Assembly (NCBI GenBank): GCA_009720755.1
Contig: WNKV01000005.1
Coordinates: 62,001 to 126,000 of the forward strand
Reading direction: 5' to 3'
DNA length: 64,000 nucleotides
DNA from: Rhodoplanes serenus
Lineage (GTDB): Bacteria > Pseudomonadota > Alphaproteobacteria > Rhizobiales > Xanthobacteraceae
Below are positions 62,339-64,000 of this stretch, piece after piece. Made by a program: the position numbers and the translations under genes. Position 1 is the stretch's first letter; the number at the start of each line of letters is the position of its first letter. Below the pieces are notes generated by a model that saw only the letters and a list, made by a program, of their open reading frames with translations, did no database searches and had not been told where the DNA came from.

Positions 62339-62452
62339 GGCCCCGGTCGGCGGTCCGGTGTCGCGGCTTGCGATGGCGTTAGCGAGCCGGCAAGGTGCCG
62401 GTCGTGCGCGGCGTGGCCGCACACGTTTCGAACAGATCGCCCTCGTCGTCCC

Positions 62453-63598
62453 GTGACTGCACCCGATCCCATCCTCGATGCCCGCTTCATGGCGCTGGCG
62501 CTGGCCCTCGGGCGGCGCGGGCTCGGCAACACCTGGCCCAACCCGGCGGTCGGCGCCGTAGTAGTGCGGTTCGACGAGAACGGTCCGCGCATCGTCGGCC
62601 GCGGCTGGACGCAGCCGGGCGGCCGGCCGCATGCCGAGACCGAGGCGCTGCGTCGCGCCGGCGATCTCGCCCGCGGCGCGATCCTCTACGTGACGCTGGA
62701 GCCGTGCTCGCATCACGGCAAGACGCCGCCCTGCGCCGACGCCGTGGTGGCGGCCGGCATCGCCCGGGTGGTGGCCGCGATCGAGGACCCGGACCCGCGG
62801 GTGGCGGGGCGGGGCCATGCTCGCCTGCGCGCCGCCGGGATCGCGGTCGATGTCGGCGTCGGCGCCGCCGACGCGGCCGCCGCCCATGCGGGCCACATCC
62901 GCCGGGTGCGCGAGGGGCGCCCCCATGTCACCCTCAAGCTGGCACTCTCGACCGACGGCAAGGTGGCGCTCGCCGGTCGCCGGCCGGTCGCCATCACGGC
63001 CGCGGCCGCCAACGCCCGGGTCCATCTGATGCGGGCCATGCACGACGCCATCCTGATCGGCATCGGCACCGCGCTCGCCGACGATCCGCTGCTGACCTGC
63101 CGGCTGCCCGGCCTCGCGGCGCGGTCGCCGGTGCGGGTGGTGCTCGATCCGGCCTTGCGGCTGCCCGCGACGTCGCGGCTGGTGCGCAGTGCCGCCGAGG
63201 TGCCCTTGTGGGTGTTCGCCGGCACCGATGCGCCGGGCGCCGCGGAGACGCGGCTGCGCGACGCCGGGGCCGAGGTGCTGCGGGTGCCGGCCGCGCCGAC
63301 GCCGCCCGGCCTCGACCTCGCGGCGGTGCTCGCGGTGCTCGCTGGGCGCGGCATCACCCGGCTGATGGTGGAGGGCGGCCCGCGGGTCGCGGCCGGCTTG
63401 GTGCGGGCCGATCTGATCGATACCGCCGTGCTGATTCACGGCGCCGTCACCATCGGGGCGGACGGCATCGATCCGCTCGCCGACCTGCCGCTCGCCGCCC
63501 TCACGGCGTCGCCCGCCCTGGTGCCGCACGGCAGTGAAATACTCGGCCCCGATCGGCTGGTGCGCTACGAGCGCCACGGCGCCGATCCGAGCCCCTGA
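62453..63598 (+). CDS. ribD: RibD, bifunctional riboflavin deaminase/reductase
   Basis: A 381-residue enzyme for two early riboflavin steps. The deaminase domain has the zinc site HAETEA (His60, Glu62) and VTLEPCSHHGKTPPCADAV (Cys85, Cys94). The reductase domain has LKLALSTDGKVAL, DAILIGIGTALADDPLLTCR and MVEGGPRVAAGLV. The apparent start is a GTG at 62453 with a poor Shine-Dalgarno; an ATG is available at residue 13, within the conserved region. In many alphaproteobacteria nrdR-ribD-ribE are adjacent, so here the GT pair splits the array. Confidence 0.95.
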   Translation: MTAPDPILDARFMALALALGRRGLGNTWPNPAVGAVVVRFDENGPRIVGRGWTQPGGRPHAETEALRRAGDLARGAILYVTLEPCSHHGKTPPCADAVVAAGIARVVAAIEDPDPRVAGRGHARLRAAGIAVDVGVGAADAAAAHAGHIRRVREGRPHVTLKLALSTDGKVALAGRRPVAITAAAANARVHLMRAMHDAILIGIGTALADDPLLTCRLPGLAARSPVRVVLDPALRLPATSRLVRSAAEVPLWVFAGTDAPGAAETRLRDAGAEVLRVPAAPTPPGLDLAAVLAVLAGRGITRLMVEGGPRVAAGLVRADLIDTAVLIHGAVTIGADGIDPLADLPLAALTASPALVPHGSEILGPDRLVRYERHGADPSP

Positions 63599-63688
63599 GG
63601 GACCATCACGGCTATGCCGGCCCGGCGAGGCCGGATGTCGCACCGGCGGCTCCGTGAAACTGCGCACGCGGTGTCGCGACGAGTCGGT

Positions 63689-63748
63689 CTAGAGCATTTT
63701 CCGGCGAAGTGGACGCCGGTTCGCCGTCGAAAATGCGATCACACAAGA
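63689..63748 (+). repeat. CTAGAGCATTTTCCGGCG dispersed palindrome, full copy
   Basis: A full copy reading CTAGAGCATTTTCCGGCG, AAGTGGACGCC, GGTTCGCCGTCGAAAATG and CGATCACACAAG. It lies 90 bp after ribD and may serve as the 3' hairpin of that transcript. Confidence 0.88.
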
Positions 63749-64000
63749 ATGTCTAGAGGATGCGGCCGGCAGCGGTCCTTCCCCGGTGCTCCCGCGGTGG
63801 GCGATCCGCCGCTCGGCTGTTCTGCTCGGGTGCTGCTCTGCGCGCGTGCTGCTTCATCGGCCCGACCGGAGCGGGAACGGGTGGATCTTGTTTCGCACTC
63901 CGCAACGATGCTTCCGCGCGGTTTCCGTTCCACCGTCCGTTCCGCACGATCTTGCGCTGCAACATTGTTTTTGCGCCGCAAATATGCGGTGGTGAGGTGC
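63749..64000. other. Right-edge intergenic sequence
   Basis: No gene is supported. The last 60 bases become AT-richer and contain a small hairpin, CCGCAAATATGCGG, so they are probably the 5' region of a gene beyond the window. No riboswitch (for example FMN) is recognised. Confidence 0.4.

Noticed and set aside
62339-62452. FMN riboswitch before ribD
   Set aside because: The gap is 114 bp and lacks the conserved FMN-element blocks.
60866-63667. Open frame of over 900 codons antisense to the GT39-like and ribD genes
   Set aside because: The same GC-bias shadow effect; the plus-strand genes have recognisable families.
63739-63995. Short open frames at the right edge (both strands)
   Set aside because: No family, poor starts, and partly overlapping a dispersed palindrome.

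Overview
The window is a GC-rich chromosomal segment of an alphaproteobacterium, most likely in the Hyphomicrobiales (Rhizobiales) near Bradyrhizobium, Rhodopseudomonas, Rhodoplanes or Blastochloris. Supporting signs are the recG / sdhE-mfd arrangement, glyA-nrdR followed at a distance by ribD, a cyclic beta-glucan (NdvB/NdvC-type) locus, an LdtR-type regulator beside its L,D-transpeptidase, an IalB-family protein, a secreted high-potential iron-sulfur protein, and several families of short dispersed palindromes. The genus call is inference. I see no prophage, insertion sequence, CRISPR array, rRNA or plasmid function. Identifications come from reading motifs by eye without database searches, and start codons were chosen by Shine-Dalgarno match and family length.

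Layout. 1-4.9 kb: the 5' end of trmFO, small accessory genes (DUF1127, a Tyr/Trp/Pro-rich secreted protein, a MaoC hydratase, DUF6455, a DUF2189 membrane protein, HiPIP) and tRNA-Lys(TTT). 4.9-13.3 kb: an array of four 30-bp hairpin repeats, an M20 amidohydrolase, then the glucan locus (GH17-GT2 synthase, a small secreted NdvD-like protein, a divergent GH17-membrane protein) and two envelope proteins. 13.4-25.2 kb: housekeeping genes glmU-glmS with DUF502 and a UbiC-like gene, convergent recG, then sdhE-mfd-ybaK. 25.2-34.3 kb: a FrnE-like oxidoreductase, two consecutive apparent pseudoenzymes (PleD-like and AMP-ligase-like), a YejA-type binding protein, IalB, HspQ and a malyl-CoA-lyase-like enzyme, with a compact inverted-repeat element near 32.5 kb.

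34.5-48.4 kb: membrane and redox genes (AEC transporter, UbiH-like hydroxylase, DUF2182, TerC, quinone oxidoreductase, CPBP protease), an FkbM methyltransferase, the divergent biotin genes bioF-bioD / bioA-panE, rimO and a TIGR02206 protein. 48.6-56.5 kb: secreted or exported proteins (Met/Gly-rich, TTT-type binding protein, DUF2147), an SDR, and the ldtR / ldtP pair. 56.7-63.6 kb: glyA-nrdR, a decayed tandem copy of the nrdR 3' end, a GT41-type TPR glycosyltransferase with a GT39-like membrane protein, then ribD.

Themes. Envelope construction recurs: GlmS/GlmU make UDP-GlcNAc, the Ndv proteins make periplasmic glucan, LdtR/LdtP act on peptidoglycan crosslinks, and the GT41/GT39 pair may glycosylate proteins or surface lipid. 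DNA repair and replication control (recG, mfd, nrdR) and cofactor genes (bioF/D/A, panE, ribD, UbiH-like, UbiC-like) fill the rest. The least ordinary signals are the repeat families, the nrdR duplication scar beside two inserted glycosyltransferase genes, and the pair of adjacent pseudoenzymes.
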